Shown: piece by piece, positions 1 through 8,703 of the stretch
Layout: each line of letters starts with the position of its first letter
Numbering within the stretch: position 1 is the stretch's first letter
NCBI RefSeq assembly: GCF_904528075.1
Contig: NZ_LR882035.1
Span: 2,418,001 to 2,482,000 of the forward strand
Length of the DNA: 64,000 nt
Direction of reading: 5' to 3'
Source: Agreia sp. COWG
GTDB lineage: Bacteria > Actinomycetota > Actinomycetes > Actinomycetales > Microbacteriaceae
Translations under genes and position numbers: made by a program
Notes under the pieces: model-generated
What the model was told of the DNA's origin: nothing
The model's input: the letters and a program-made list of their open reading frames with translations, nothing else
The model's database searches: none

Positions 1-1219
1 CGAGGACGACCTGGTGCTGTGAATCGCTGAGGGTGTCTCCGGTGGTCGTGTCCTTGAGGCCGATGACCGCGTAGATGTGGCCGGCGGTGACCGAGTCGAC
101 CGGGTTCTCCTTGTTGGCGTGCATCTGGAAGATCTTCCCGATGCGCTCCTTCTTGCCCTTGGTTGAGTTCATGATCTGTCCGCCGGACTCGAGCTGGCCC
201 GAGTAGACGCGGATGTACGTGAGTCGACCGAAGAACGGGTGAACCGCGACCTTGAACGCGAGTGCCGTGAACGGCTCCGTGGCGTCGGGGTGGCGCAGAA
301 CGACCTTCTCCTCGTCACGCGCGTCGTGGGCCTCGGTGGCCGGCACGTCGAGCGGGGTGGGGAGGTAGTCGATGACGGCGTCGAGCATGGGCTGGACGCC
401 GCGGTTCTTGAACGCGGAACCGCAGAGGACCGGGTAGATCTCGCTGTTGACCGTGAGCTTGCGGATGGCACCCTTAATCTCGGCGACGGTCAGCTCTTCG
501 CCCGAGAAGAACTTCTCGAGCAGAGCGTCGTCGGTCTCGGCGACGGTCTCGAGCAGCAGCTGGCGATACTCGTCAGCCTTCTCCTTGAGGTCGGCCGGGA
601 TCTCTTCGATCTCGTACTTGGCGCCCATCTGCACATCACCCTTGGAGTCTCCACGCCAGGTGAGTGCGCGCATCTCGACGAGGTCGATGACGCCCTCGAA
701 GCTCGACTCCGCGCCGATCGGCAGCTGGATGACCAGCGGCTTGGCGCCGAGGCGGTTGATGATGGTGTCGACCGTGTAGTAGAAGTCGGCTCCGAGCTTG
801 TCCATCTTGTTGACGAAGCAGATGCGCGGAACGTCGTACTTGTCGGCCTGGCGCCAGACGGTCTCGGACTGGGGCTCGACGCCCTCTTTTCCGTCGAAGA
901 CCGCGACGGCACCGTCGAGTACGCGAAGCGAACGCTCCACCTCGACCGTGAAGTCGACGTGACCCGGGGTGTCGATGATGTTGATCTGGTTCTTGTTCCA
1001 GAAGCAGGTCGTCGCTGCGGACGTGATGGTGATTCCACGTTCCTGTTCCTGCGCCATCCAGTCCATGGTGGCTGCACCATCGTGGACTTCACCGATCTTG
1101 TGCGTGATACCCGTGTAGAACAGGATGCGCTCGGTGGTGGTGGTCTTGCCGGCATCGATGTGAGCCATGATGCCGATGTTGCGGACCTTGTTCAGGTCGG
1201 TGAGCACGTCCTGTGCCAC
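1..1219 (-). CDS. fusA: Elongation factor G, N-terminal part (cut by window edge)
   Basis: Encodes the N-terminal 406 residues of EF-G, the GTPase that drives ribosome translocation; the rest lies before base 1. The reverse strand from the GTG at 1219 reads as the conserved EF-G start, followed by the P-loop region [15 protein letters not shown], so this is the G domain. The GTG start is chosen because a GGAGG Shine-Dalgarno sequence sits 6 bases upstream and the protein begins as its homologues do. It is the third gene of the str operon (rpsL-rpsG-fusA), 90 bases after rpsG. A perfect stem-loop sits in that gap. Identification is certain; only the missing C-terminal part limits the annotation. 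Confidence 0.97.
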   Translation of the reverse strand, partial: MAQDVLTDLNKVRNIGIMAHIDAGKTTTTERILFYTGITHKIGEVHDGAATMDWMAQEQERGITITSAATTCFWNKNQINIIDTPGHVDFTVEVERSLRVLDGAVAVFDGKEGVEPQSETVWRQADKYDVPRICFVNKMDKLGADFYYTVDTIINRLGAKPLVIQLPIGAESSFEGVIDLVEMRALTWRGDSKGDVQMGAKYEIEEIPADLKEKADEYRQLLLETVAETDDALLEKFFSGEELTVAEIKGAIRKLTVNSEIYPVLCGSAFKNRGVQPMLDAVIDYLPTPLDVPATEAHDARDEEKVVLRHPDATEPFTALAFKVAVHPFFGRLTYIRVYSGQLESGGQIMNSTKGKKERIGKIFQMHANKENPVDSVTAGHIYAVIGLKDTTTGDTLSDSQHQVVL

Positions 1220-1269
1220 AGATTGCCTCCGGTTGTTTACTAGGGTTTGGTCGAACGCCAGACAGTGAC

Positions 1270-1301
1270 CGAGTCGTCCGGCCCGAGGGCCGGACGACTC
1301 G
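1270..1301 (-). other. Stem-loop between rpsG and fusA
   Basis: A perfect 14-bp inverted repeat (1270-1283 and 1288-1301) with a 4-base loop lies just after the rpsG stop. It has no T-run on the minus strand, so it is more likely an mRNA-processing, stability or partial-attenuation element inside the str operon than a full terminator. Confidence 0.7.
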
Positions 1302-1309
1302 AATCGCTA

Positions 1310-1780
1310 CTACCAGCGGTAGTGAGCGAATGCCTTGTTCGACTCGGCCATCTTGTGCGTGTCTTCGCGGCGCTTGACCGCGGCGCCGAGGCCGTTCGAT
1401 GCGTCGAGGATCTCGTTGGTGAGACGCTCGGTCATGGTCTTCTCGCGACGGCTCTTCGCGTAGCTCGTGAGCCAACGCAGCGCCAGCGTGTTCGCGCGGT
1501 GAGGCTTGACCTCGACGGGGACCTGGTAGGTCGATCCGCCGACGCGGCGCGAGCGCACCTCGAGCGTGGGGCGCACGTTGTCGAGCGCCTTCTTCAGGGT
1601 GACGACGGCATCTGCGCCGTTCTTGGCCGCTACTCCCTCGAGTGCGTCGTAGACGATGCGCTCGGCGAGGCCCTTCTTGCCATCAAGAAGGATCTTGTTG
1701 ACGAGCTGGCTGACGATGGGTGCGCCGTAGACGGGGTCTGCGACGACGGGGCGCTTGGGGGCTGGTCCCTTACGAGGCAT
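1310..1780 (-). CDS. rpsG: 30S ribosomal protein S7
   Basis: 156-residue S7 protein, the 16S rRNA 3'-domain assembly protein of the small subunit. It starts [12 protein letters not shown] and contains the conserved [14 protein letters not shown] segment and the C-terminal [14 protein letters not shown] typical of bacterial S7. Length matches the family. Its ATG shares a base with the rpsL stop (TAATG, 1778-1782), so translation is very likely coupled. In other bacteria S7 autoregulates the str operon; no specific S7-binding mimic was identified here, though the stem-loop at 1270-1301 lies directly downstream. Confidence 0.98.
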   Translation of the reverse strand: MPRKGPAPKRPVVADPVYGAPIVSQLVNKILLDGKKGLAERIVYDALEGVAAKNGADAVVTLKKALDNVRPTLEVRSRRVGGSTYQVPVEVKPHRANTLALRWLTSYAKSRREKTMTERLTNEILDASNGLGAAVKRREDTHKMAESNKAFAHYRW

Positions 1781-2154
1781 TACTTCTTCTCCATCTTCGC
1801 GCCGTAACGGCTGCGAGCCTGCTTGCGGCCCTTGACGGCCTGGGTGTCCAGGGCGCCGCGGACGATCTTGTAGCGAACACCGGGGAGGTCTTTGACTCGA
1901 CCGCCGCGCACGAGCACCATCGAGTGCTCCTGCAGGTTGTGGCCCTCTCCGGGGATGTAGGCGGTGACCTCTGTGCCGTTGGACAGCTTGACGCGGGCGA
2001 CCTTGCGGAGGGCCGAGTTGGGCTTCTTGGGCGTGGTGGTGTACACGCGGGTGCAGACGCCGCGCTGCTGCGGGTTGGCCTTCAGGGCCGGCGTCTTGGT
2101 CTTGGTGACCTTCGGAGTTCGGCCCTTACGGACCAACTGCTGAATGGTTGGCAC
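1780..2154 (-). CDS. rpsL: 30S ribosomal protein S12
   Basis: 124-residue S12, part of the decoding centre of the 30S subunit. The sequence [12 protein letters not shown], the [17 protein letters not shown] segment around the lysine linked to streptomycin resistance, and [12 protein letters not shown] are all present. The conserved lysines in KKPN and in [11 protein letters not shown] look wild type, so nothing suggests streptomycin resistance. The start is GTG at 2154 with an AAGGAG ribosome-binding site 5-6 bases upstream. First gene of the str operon, preceded by an unusually long leader (2155 to about 2387). Confidence 0.98.
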   Translation of the reverse strand: MPTIQQLVRKGRTPKVTKTKTPALKANPQQRGVCTRVYTTTPKKPNSALRKVARVKLSNGTEVTAYIPGEGHNLQEHSMVLVRGGRVKDLPGVRYKIVRGALDTQAVKGRKQARSRYGAKMEKK

Positions 2155-2393
2155 TGCTTCTCCTTGTATTTACTGCACGGTGACAGCTTGCTTTCGCGTA
2201 GCAATCGACTCCTCCGCATGATGCGGATCTCGTCGAGTTCTCAGTGGACCCACCGCACCGCGCACGCGAACGCACACGAAGATTTTGATGATGGGTATGC
2301 CGTGGGAGCCGACCCCAGAGAGGGTCTGCCCGTATCTACCCCGGACGGATCCGGTGTGGAAAGTGGGCGTGCAAGAATGCACACACCCGGGCA
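2155..2393 (-). other. Long str-operon leader with small hairpins
   Basis: About 230 bases separate the predicted transcription start (near 2387) from the rpsL start. No coding frame is convincing here. On the transcript, a hairpin with 5-bp arms and a 4-base loop (2369-2382) lies near the 5' end and can be extended by flanking G/C runs. A second 5-bp hairpin with a tetraloop lies at 2341-2354. This may be a regulatory leader, but no known riboswitch or r-protein motif was recognised. Confidence 0.45.
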
Positions 2394-2423
2394 ATATTAG
2401 CTGCAGTTAGCGGTCGCGGTCAA
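2394..2423 (-). promoter_or_regulatory. Predicted str operon promoter
   Basis: On the minus strand TTGACC (2423-2418) is followed after 18 bases by TAATAT (2399-2394), a near-consensus housekeeping-sigma promoter aimed at rpsL. Predicted start of transcription is near 2387. Confidence 0.75.
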
Positions 2424-2461
2424 GCGACGCCGATCCGCTCCAGGCCGCCGTCGAAGGCGGC

Positions 2462-2929
2462 TCACTTCTCCCACGGCCAGGCTGCCCGTCCCGCCGATCC
2501 GCCGAGCAGACCGAGCCCCACCGAGGTGATGAACGCCGCACCGATGACGACCAGCGTGTACGCCGTGGCGGCCTGGGCCGCGATGACGAGGATCAGCGCG
2601 GTGATGCGCCCGGTCGAGACGAATTGCAGGATGCCGAGCGCTGCGAGGTAGGCGGCGGTGCAGCCGAGCGCCAAGACGATGGAGGATCCCGTCAGCGCGC
2701 CGACTCCGCGCCCTGCGACGGACGACCAGCGGGGCGCGGCCAGCGCGAAGAACATCGCGACGGCGGCGATGGCTACGGCCACCGGGACCACGACGGGCCC
2801 GACGCTGTGATCGGCCATGACGTCGGTGTTCGTCAGGAGGCTCACGAACCCCCAGCCCGCCACGATGAGTGCGACGAAGAGCGCCGTGGCGAAGACCGAC
2901 CGGCCGTACCTCGCCGCGCGGTCGGCCAC
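2462..2929 (-). CDS. Small four-helix membrane protein, function unknown
   Basis: 155-residue hydrophobic protein starting at GTG 2929, five bases after the stop of the upstream gene, so the two are probably translated together. Four membrane segments can be seen, at roughly residues 11-31, 46-66, 80-102 and 109-133, with short loops and a WPWEK C-terminus. A longer in-frame reading upstream of the GTG is rejected because it would overlap the upstream gene and is arginine-rich nonsense. I do not recognise a characterised family. It may be the last gene of the envelope locus running from 17805 downwards, or part of a two-gene unit with its neighbour. Confidence 0.75.
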   Translation of the reverse strand: MADRAARYGRSVFATALFVALIVAGWGFVSLLTNTDVMADHSVGPVVVPVAVAIAAVAMFFALAAPRWSSVAGRGVGALTGSSIVLALGCTAAYLAALGILQFVSTGRITALILVIAAQAATAYTLVVIGAAFITSVGLGLLGGSAGRAAWPWEK

Positions 2930-2934
2930 GGGCG

Positions 2935-3873
2935 CTACCAGGCGGGCGTGTTGGCAGGGGCGGCGCTCGACGCAACCGGCGCAGGCGCTGCGCCGGAGGC
3001 ATCCGGTCGGGCGCCGTCGAACTCTTCTCGCGCCGCCGCGTTTCTGGCCTTCACCTTGCGCCCGCGAGAGGCGATCCATGCGCCCGTCCAGACCGATACC
3101 TCGCGCGCGACGACGGCGGCGGTGAGGGGAAGCGGATCCATGAGCAGCGACCGCAGGAACGTGGTGAGCGACTCCTGGCTCATCTGCCATCCGGAGACCG
3201 AGAGGTAGGCACCCACGAAGGCACCCGCGTAGACCACGACGCCGACGACGAAGCCGCCGAGGATGAAAGCCCACCAGCCGGCCCTGTTGAGGATGAGGAC
3301 GAGGAGGACGGACGCGATCGCGAAGAACGCGACGGGCACGATGAACGCGAGGTTCGAGAGGAACCGCAGCAGCGTGAGCACGGCATCGTTCACGGAGGGG
3401 TTGAAGGCGAAGAACAGGAAGGCGACGGCTGCGTAGACGACGGCGAAGACGACGGTGCCGATCAGGGCGACGACCGTTCCGAACTTGCGGTTGCCCTTCT
3501 TCGCCGGCGGGATCGAGGGAGCGACGACGACGGGGGTGGGTGCGGCGGCATAGATCTCGCCTCCGGGAATGCTTCCGGTCGGCGCGGCGTAGCTCGCACC
3601 AGAGGGTGGCGCGACGGGCGGCGCGGGCTCGGTGTGGGTGGACAGCGGTGCACCCGTGGTGTGCGGATTCATGGGGGGCACGGTCGTACGGACGACATAG
3701 GGGTTCGCCTCGGGCTCGACCGGCTCCCGCACAACGACGGGCTCGAGAGTGCCCGGCTCGACACTCGACGGCTCGGCGATCACCCTCCTCTCCGGCTCGC
3801 CGGAATCCGGCCGAAGGGGCACCGGCCCTGTCGAGGTGGACAGGTCGCGCTCGGAATCGCTATTCGTGCTCAT
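2935..3873 (-). CDS. Membrane protein with long proline-rich N-terminus
   Basis: 312 residues. The first ~125 are low-complexity and rich in Pro, Glu, Val and Thr, probably a disordered cytoplasmic region. About four membrane segments follow (roughly 132-158, 170-196, 199-225 and 248-268), then a basic stretch GRKVKARN and an Ala/Pro-rich tail. An AGGA ribosome-binding site precedes the ATG. It lies 70 bases after the transglutaminase-fold gene and is coupled to the next small membrane protein. The architecture resembles membrane proteins common in Microbacteriaceae, but no function can be assigned. It could belong to the kinase/MoxR envelope locus or be an independent pair. Confidence 0.8.
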   Translation of the reverse strand: MSTNSDSERDLSTSTGPVPLRPDSGEPERRVIAEPSSVEPGTLEPVVVREPVEPEANPYVVRTTVPPMNPHTTGAPLSTHTEPAPPVAPPSGASYAAPTGSIPGGEIYAAAPTPVVVAPSIPPAKKGNRKFGTVVALIGTVVFAVVYAAVAFLFFAFNPSVNDAVLTLLRFLSNLAFIVPVAFFAIASVLLVLILNRAGWWAFILGGFVVGVVVYAGAFVGAYLSVSGWQMSQESLTTFLRSLLMDPLPLTAAVVAREVSVWTGAWIASRGRKVKARNAAAREEFDGARPDASGAAPAPVASSAAPANTPAW

Positions 3874-3943
3874 GCACCCATCCTGCCGTCACCCGCACCG
3901 CAAGGCCAGAAGGCGCGGCGGGCGAGCACGCATGCGGATGGAT

Positions 3944-6226
3944 TCAGCGGGTGCGTCTGAGGGACCGCAGGCTGAGCGCCGCCCTGAGGCGCTCCCAGCG
4001 TGTGTAGTCCGACGCCCACGACACGCGAAGCGCCTCGAGGTCGCGCCAGTACTCCGCGGCCGCGCGCGGGGAGACCTCGTCATCGGCGAACACAGCCCTG
4101 TCGGCCTCGACGGCCAGGGTGGCGACCTCTGTCTTTGCTATGACGGCGGCGAACTCCCGCCTCGTGGCGGTCTGAGGCACGGCGTAGCCGTAGTCGAGGG
4201 CGGCGTCGACCACCTCGTTCCAGGCGCCCGCGATGCGGCCGGCGGCGCGGGTCTCGTTGCGCCGTCGTCTGCGCCGGGCAAGCTTCGTGATGCCGATCGC
4301 GAGAGCGGGGGCGGCCAGCACGAGCAGCACCAGCCCGGCCGTCCCCACGATGCGCACGACAGCCAGGACCGCCGGCCAGAACTCGTCGACCGGCTTCTGC
4401 GCCTTCTCATCGGACTCGGGCCTGTTCGGCTCCACCGGTGTGTCATCGGAGGCGGGCGGTGGCGGGATCACGACCTGGGGACGGGAGACCTGTTGGGTGG
4501 CATCCGGCAACTGCTCCGGAATCTCCCGGTCGTCGGGCGTCGCGTCGACGGCAACCCAGCCATATGCATCCGTGTCGACCTCGACCCACGCTGAGACATC
4601 CGAGCCGGTCACCGTGTTCTGGCCCTCCCGCGGTTCGAAACCGAGCACGACCCGCGCGGGGAACCCGAGCTCGTCGGCCATCAGGGCCACCGCGGTCGCA
4701 TACTGCTCGCCGTCGCCCAGCATCACCGGCGCGGTGAGTAGTTCGGTGATCCGGTCCGCCGCATGACCCGATCGGCTGTAGGGGCGCGAATCATCTATCC
4801 CGTGGCTGATGTAGCCGGTCGAGCGCACGTAGGAGATGATCGCCGAGAGCTTCTCCCCCGGAGAGTCCTGGCCGGCCGCGACCTTCTCGACGGTGTCGCG
4901 CACTGCACTGGGCACGTTCTCGGGAGCGGGTACCTTCTCGGTGCCGGGCGAGGCGGACAGCAGCTCTTCGTCACTCGGCGCCGGCCTCTGGATGGCGTCG
5001 AGCGTGTAGCTGTCGCCCGGCTGCACGCCGCCGAGCAGGGCGGCCGCTCCCGAGGCACGGTTGAAGTAGAAGGCGTCGGCGAGCGTTGCCGACCTCGGTC
5101 CGGCGAAGTCCACCGACGAGAGCTCACCGACCGTCGGCAGCCACACACCCCTGTAATTCTCGATGGTGATAGACGCGGAGACGGGGGTACCCGCCTCGCC
5201 CGCGCGATCCACCGTCGACGGCACCCGCGCGAAGAAGCCCGACTCGCTCTCTGTGGCGCCATCACCCACGCTGTAGACCACCCCGTTGTAGGTGTCGAGG
5301 GTGGCCAGTCGGATGCGGGACTTCTCGACAAGCCCGGTGATCGTGAACAGCGGCTCTGCAGACTCGTCGGCCGACCAGAACGCACGGAAGCCGCTGAGCG
5401 GGCTCGCGTAGTCGCGGGGGTCGAAGGGCCTCTCGATGGACGCGCGCACCACGTCTCGTCCCCCGCTGGGGGGCAGAAGCGCGGCGGCCGATACCCCTGC
5501 CCCGACGGCGAGCGCCACCACAACGACCGCCGTGACCGCAGGCCGCACCGCCGGGCGACCGGGCATCCCCCGCTCGCCGCGCGGCGCATCCGGCCCTGTC
5601 TCTCCAGCAAGAACCCTGATGGCCACGCGGCGTCGACGCCACGCGCGCCAGGAGATCCAGGCGATGGACACCAGGAGGGCGGACAGACCGAGCAACTGCG
5701 GGTACCAGGCCACGGGCGAGCCCAGGGCGATGCCGGCGACGATGACCACGATCGGCGCGACGATTCCGAACTCGCCACGGCGCACGCGGAGCACGATCGA
5801 GAGACCGGCGACGGTGCCTCCGAGCAACAGCACGAGGGCGGGGACGAGCAGCGCCTGGTACGAGGCCACCGGGAGGTCGACGGTGACGAGCTGCTTCCAG
5901 CCGAGGGCGGCCGAGGCCACGAGGTCGCGCACGCCCTCGAAGCTGGGAAGCACTCCGGAGACAGCCCGGTCGGGCACGGCCAAGGGCACCCCGACGGCGA
6001 TGAACAGGGCGAGGGCGGCTGCGAGCACCGCGTATCCGGGCCAACGGAAGAGCGCGCCGAGCCAGGCCAGGACTGCACCGGCCACCAGGCTCACGGCGGC
6101 GAGAACGACCAGGCGAGGAGTCTGATAGATGGGCCACAGCGCGACCGCACCGATGGCCATGAGAGCGAGGAAGAACGCCGTGTCGATCAGGGCGGGGCGC
6201 GCGGCGAAGCTGCGGACAGACCTCAT
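3944..6226 (-). CDS. Transglutaminase-fold membrane protein, catalytic residues lost
   Basis: 760 residues, TgpA-like layout: several N-terminal membrane helices, a large outside domain with a transglutaminase-like core, a Pro-rich linker, one more membrane helix (about 620-645) and a cytoplasmic C-terminal domain. In active relatives the core has a catalytic Cys in a GDCEQ/GNCE-like motif and a His in HAWVEV. Here these read GDGEQ (Gly506) and SAWVEV (Ser545), while the Asp of VDATP (Asp561) remains. I checked the two codons directly: GGC at 4711-4709 and TCA at 4594-4592. The protein is therefore probably not a cysteine transamidase/protease. ATG start at 6226 overlaps the DUF58 stop (ATGA). 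Partner genes MoxR and DUF58 lie immediately upstream, a grouping seen widely in bacteria. Confidence 0.9.
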   Translation of the reverse strand: MRSVRSFAARPALIDTAFFLALMAIGAVALWPIYQTPRLVVLAAVSLVAGAVLAWLGALFRWPGYAVLAAALALFIAVGVPLAVPDRAVSGVLPSFEGVRDLVASAALGWKQLVTVDLPVASYQALLVPALVLLLGGTVAGLSIVLRVRRGEFGIVAPIVVIVAGIALGSPVAWYPQLLGLSALLVSIAWISWRAWRRRRVAIRVLAGETGPDAPRGERGMPGRPAVRPAVTAVVVVALAVGAGVSAAALLPPSGGRDVVRASIERPFDPRDYASPLSGFRAFWSADESAEPLFTITGLVEKSRIRLATLDTYNGVVYSVGDGATESESGFFARVPSTVDRAGEAGTPVSASITIENYRGVWLPTVGELSSVDFAGPRSATLADAFYFNRASGAAALLGGVQPGDSYTLDAIQRPAPSDEELLSASPGTEKVPAPENVPSAVRDTVEKVAAGQDSPGEKLSAIISYVRSTGYISHGIDDSRPYSRSGHAADRITELLTAPVMLGDGEQYATAVALMADELGFPARVVLGFEPREGQNTVTGSDVSAWVEVDTDAYGWVAVDATPDDREIPEQLPDATQQVSRPQVVIPPPPASDDTPVEPNRPESDEKAQKPVDEFWPAVLAVVRIVGTAGLVLLVLAAPALAIGITKLARRRRRRNETRAAGRIAGAWNEVVDAALDYGYAVPQTATRREFAAVIAKTEVATLAVEADRAVFADDEVSPRAAAEYWRDLEALRVSWASDYTRWERLRAALSLRSLRRTR

Positions 6227-7698
6227 CGCGCTGCCCTCGCGAGGGACTTCTGCAGGTCGTCGAGGTACCCGATGGTGAGTACCCGCAGCTCGCCGATGCG
6301 GCGCATGCTCGGAACGATGCCCGGGTTGCAGACGATGACGAGCACCTCGACGCCGGCACCGAAGGCGGTCGACGCCGCGCGAAGCTCGTGCGCCCTCGGA
6401 ACGGACCCGCACACCATGAACGCCACCGACGCACCGGAGACGGACTCCGCACCACCCCGGGCGAGCTCGACCAGCCCCGCCGCAAGATCGGCGTGCTGCA
6501 CGGAAGCCAGGTCATCGAGCAGCCTCGTTCGACTGACGGTGCGGAGACGACGGGCGCTGGCGCCCCCGCGCACGCCGAACTCTGACCTGACCTCGCTTGC
6601 GAGGACGGTGACATCGCGGGCATCGCGGATTGCCCGAATGCCGAGCGATCCGGCGACGCTGACCGCCAGCTCGAACTCCTCCTCCGACAGGTAGTCTGCG
6701 CTGGCCAGCGAGAGAACCACGACGAGGTGGCTACGGCGGGTCTCCTCGAACTGGCGCACCATGAGCTGTCCCGTGCGCGCGGTGCTCTTCCAGTGGATGT
6801 GTCGCCGGTCGTCGCCGGGCGCGTACTCGCGCAGCGCGTGGAATGAGACGTCGGAGTCGGTGAGATCCCTGGTCGGATTGCCTTCGAGATCGCGGATGAG
6901 GCCGGTGCTCGTGGCGGGGATCGACGTCGTGCTCGGATGGACGAACAGCTCGAGGAACGCCGTCCACTCATACTCTCTCCTCACCAGGCCGACGGGGTCT
7001 CCGCGCACGGTACGCACCGGTCCGACCCGGATGACGCCGCGGCGCGATGTGGGCACGGAGAACATCCGCGCGGCGCGCCCGCCGCTCGGGATTCCACCCA
7101 GGTGGAACGCCGCGAGGCCCTGACCGACGGGGACCTCCGCTGAAACGGGAGGAAGCGTGAAACGACTCGGATTCGACACTGTCAGCGTGGCAGCCACGGC
7201 CTCACCGACCACGACGCGGTCGCGATCGAGCGAGAGGCCGACGTCATAGGCGTTGCGGCCGATGAGAAAGAAGACGCCGAGCACGATCAGGGCGAGCCCG
7301 GTAAAGGCCACGACGACGAGTTCGAGCCAGCCGAGCAGGTAGCCGAACACGGCGCAGAGCACGACGAGCACGGCGAGCGAACGACCCAGCCCGGTCACCG
7401 TCGAGGCGAACCACCGCGCCGAGGCGTCGAAGATCGACCGGATGCCGCGCTTCGCGCGGATCCAGAGGATGCGCGTCTGCTGCTGCCTCCCCTCCGCTTC
7501 GTCGTCACGCCGGGCTGTACGGGTTCTCGTATACGCGTGGGATCTCGTGTAGACGGTCGAATCGCCGTTCGCCTCGGTTCTCTCCGAGGGGCCGGAGGCC
7601 GGGGCCGCAGCACGGCCTCGTCGAACGGCGCGGCGCCCGAACGGAGTGCGCCGGGCCCTCACCTCGTTCCGGGGGCCGGCGGGTCGCTCGTCGCTCAC
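6223..7698 (-). CDS. DUF58 domain protein (MoxR partner)
   Basis: 491 residues. A charged N-terminal region of about 90 residues is followed by two adjacent membrane helices (near SLAVLVVLCAVFGYLLG and the next hydrophobic stretch), then an outside-type beta region and the DUF58 signature FHALREYAPGDDRRHIHWKS with RQFEE. The rest resembles a von Willebrand A-like fold. DUF58 proteins are typically encoded with MoxR AAA+ ATPases and are thought to act with them in assembling or activating envelope complexes; the molecular role is not established. Start is GTG at 7698, overlapping the MoxR stop (GTGA), and its own stop overlaps the next ATG, so MoxR, DUF58 and the transglutaminase-fold protein are tightly coupled. 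Confidence 0.93.
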   Translation of the reverse strand: MSDERPAGPRNEVRARRTPFGRRAVRRGRAAAPASGPSERTEANGDSTVYTRSHAYTRTRTARRDDEAEGRQQQTRILWIRAKRGIRSIFDASARWFASTVTGLGRSLAVLVVLCAVFGYLLGWLELVVVAFTGLALIVLGVFFLIGRNAYDVGLSLDRDRVVVGEAVAATLTVSNPSRFTLPPVSAEVPVGQGLAAFHLGGIPSGGRAARMFSVPTSRRGVIRVGPVRTVRGDPVGLVRREYEWTAFLELFVHPSTTSIPATSTGLIRDLEGNPTRDLTDSDVSFHALREYAPGDDRRHIHWKSTARTGQLMVRQFEETRRSHLVVVLSLASADYLSEEEFELAVSVAGSLGIRAIRDARDVTVLASEVRSEFGVRGGASARRLRTVSRTRLLDDLASVQHADLAAGLVELARGGAESVSGASVAFMVCGSVPRAHELRAASTAFGAGVEVLVIVCNPGIVPSMRRIGELRVLTIGYLDDLQKSLARAAR

Positions 7699-8669
7699 CC
7701 GGCGCGCATCCGCTCTGCGGGTGGCGGCGTCTCGAGCAGGATCTGGCCGATGATGGCGGACGCGGTCACTCCGTCGAACTCGGCCTCGGGATCGAGCACG
7801 AGCCGATGCGCCAGCACGTTGTCCGCGAGCGTCTTCACATCGTCGGGGATGACGAAGTGCCGACCGTGCGCGGCCGCCCAGGTCTTCGAGGCGCGCACCA
7901 GGGCGACGGCGCCGCGCACGCTCGCACCGAGACGCACCTCGACGGCGTTGCGTGTCGCATCCACGATGTCTGCGACGTAGTCGAGAACGGCGGGGCTTAC
8001 ATGCACCGAGCGGGCGAGATCGGCCATCTCGACGATGTTGCCGCTCGTAACGACGGCCGGGATCGTGCTGTCATGGGTGCGCGTGGAGGCCCCCTCGAGG
8101 ATCGCGATAGTGGATGCGCGATCGGGATATCCGAGTGATGCCTTCATCATGAAACGGTCGAGCTGCGCCTCGGGAAGTCGATAGGTGCCCGCTTGTTCGA
8201 TGGGGTTCTGGGTGGCGACCACCATGAAGGGCAGCCCGACTCCGTGGGTCGAGCCGTCGACGGTGACGCGCCCCTCCTCCATGACCTCGAGCAGCGCGGA
8301 CTGGGTCTTCGGGCTGGCCCTGTTGATCTCGTCTGCGAGCACGATCGAGGCGAACACCGGTCCGCGGTGGAACTCGAAAACCCCCTGCTTCTGGTCGTAG
8401 ACGCTCATGCCCGTGACATCGCCGGGCAGAAGATCGGGGGTGAACTGGATCCGGCTGGATGTGCCCCGGACCGACTGCGCCATGGCACGCGCCAGCGAGG
8501 TCTTGCCCGTGCCAGGGGAGTCCTCGAGCAACAGGTGTCCCTCGCTCAGGAGGGTGGCGAACGCGAGCTTGACGACGTGGGTCTTGCCCAGCACAACGCG
8601 CTCGACGTTCGACACGAGTCGGGAGAAGACGTCGGTGAACCAGACGGCCTGTTCGGGGGTCATGGTCAT
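7695..8669 (-). CDS. MoxR family AAA+ ATPase
   Basis: 324 residues. Walker A is EDSPGTGKTS (about 49-58), Walker B with the MoxR-type sequence LADEINRASPKTQ follows near 111, and the sensor region ATQNPIEQAGTYRLPEAQLDRF is present. MoxR ATPases act as chaperone-like remodelling machines, usually with VWA or DUF58 partners. I chose the ATG at 8669 because AAGGAG lies 8 bases upstream; longer starts (for example ATG 8702) would run into the preceding gene. It follows the giant surface protein by 34 bases and is coupled to DUF58 by a GTGA overlap. Likely role, by context: maturation of surface proteins made by the same operon. Confidence 0.95.
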   Translation of the reverse strand: MTMTPEQAVWFTDVFSRLVSNVERVVLGKTHVVKLAFATLLSEGHLLLEDSPGTGKTSLARAMAQSVRGTSSRIQFTPDLLPGDVTGMSVYDQKQGVFEFHRGPVFASIVLADEINRASPKTQSALLEVMEEGRVTVDGSTHGVGLPFMVVATQNPIEQAGTYRLPEAQLDRFMMKASLGYPDRASTIAILEGASTRTHDSTIPAVVTSGNIVEMADLARSVHVSPAVLDYVADIVDATRNAVEVRLGASVRGAVALVRASKTWAAAHGRHFVIPDDVKTLADNVLAHRLVLDPEAEFDGVTASAIIGQILLETPPPAERMRAG

Positions 8670-8703
8670 GGGGCGCACTCCTTGTTGTTCGGCGATCGTC
8701 ATG

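Noticed and set aside
239..1243. Long plus-strand frame opposite fusA
   Set aside because: It is antisense to a certain EF-G gene and is Asp/Val/Gly-rich shadow sequence typical of high-GC DNA.
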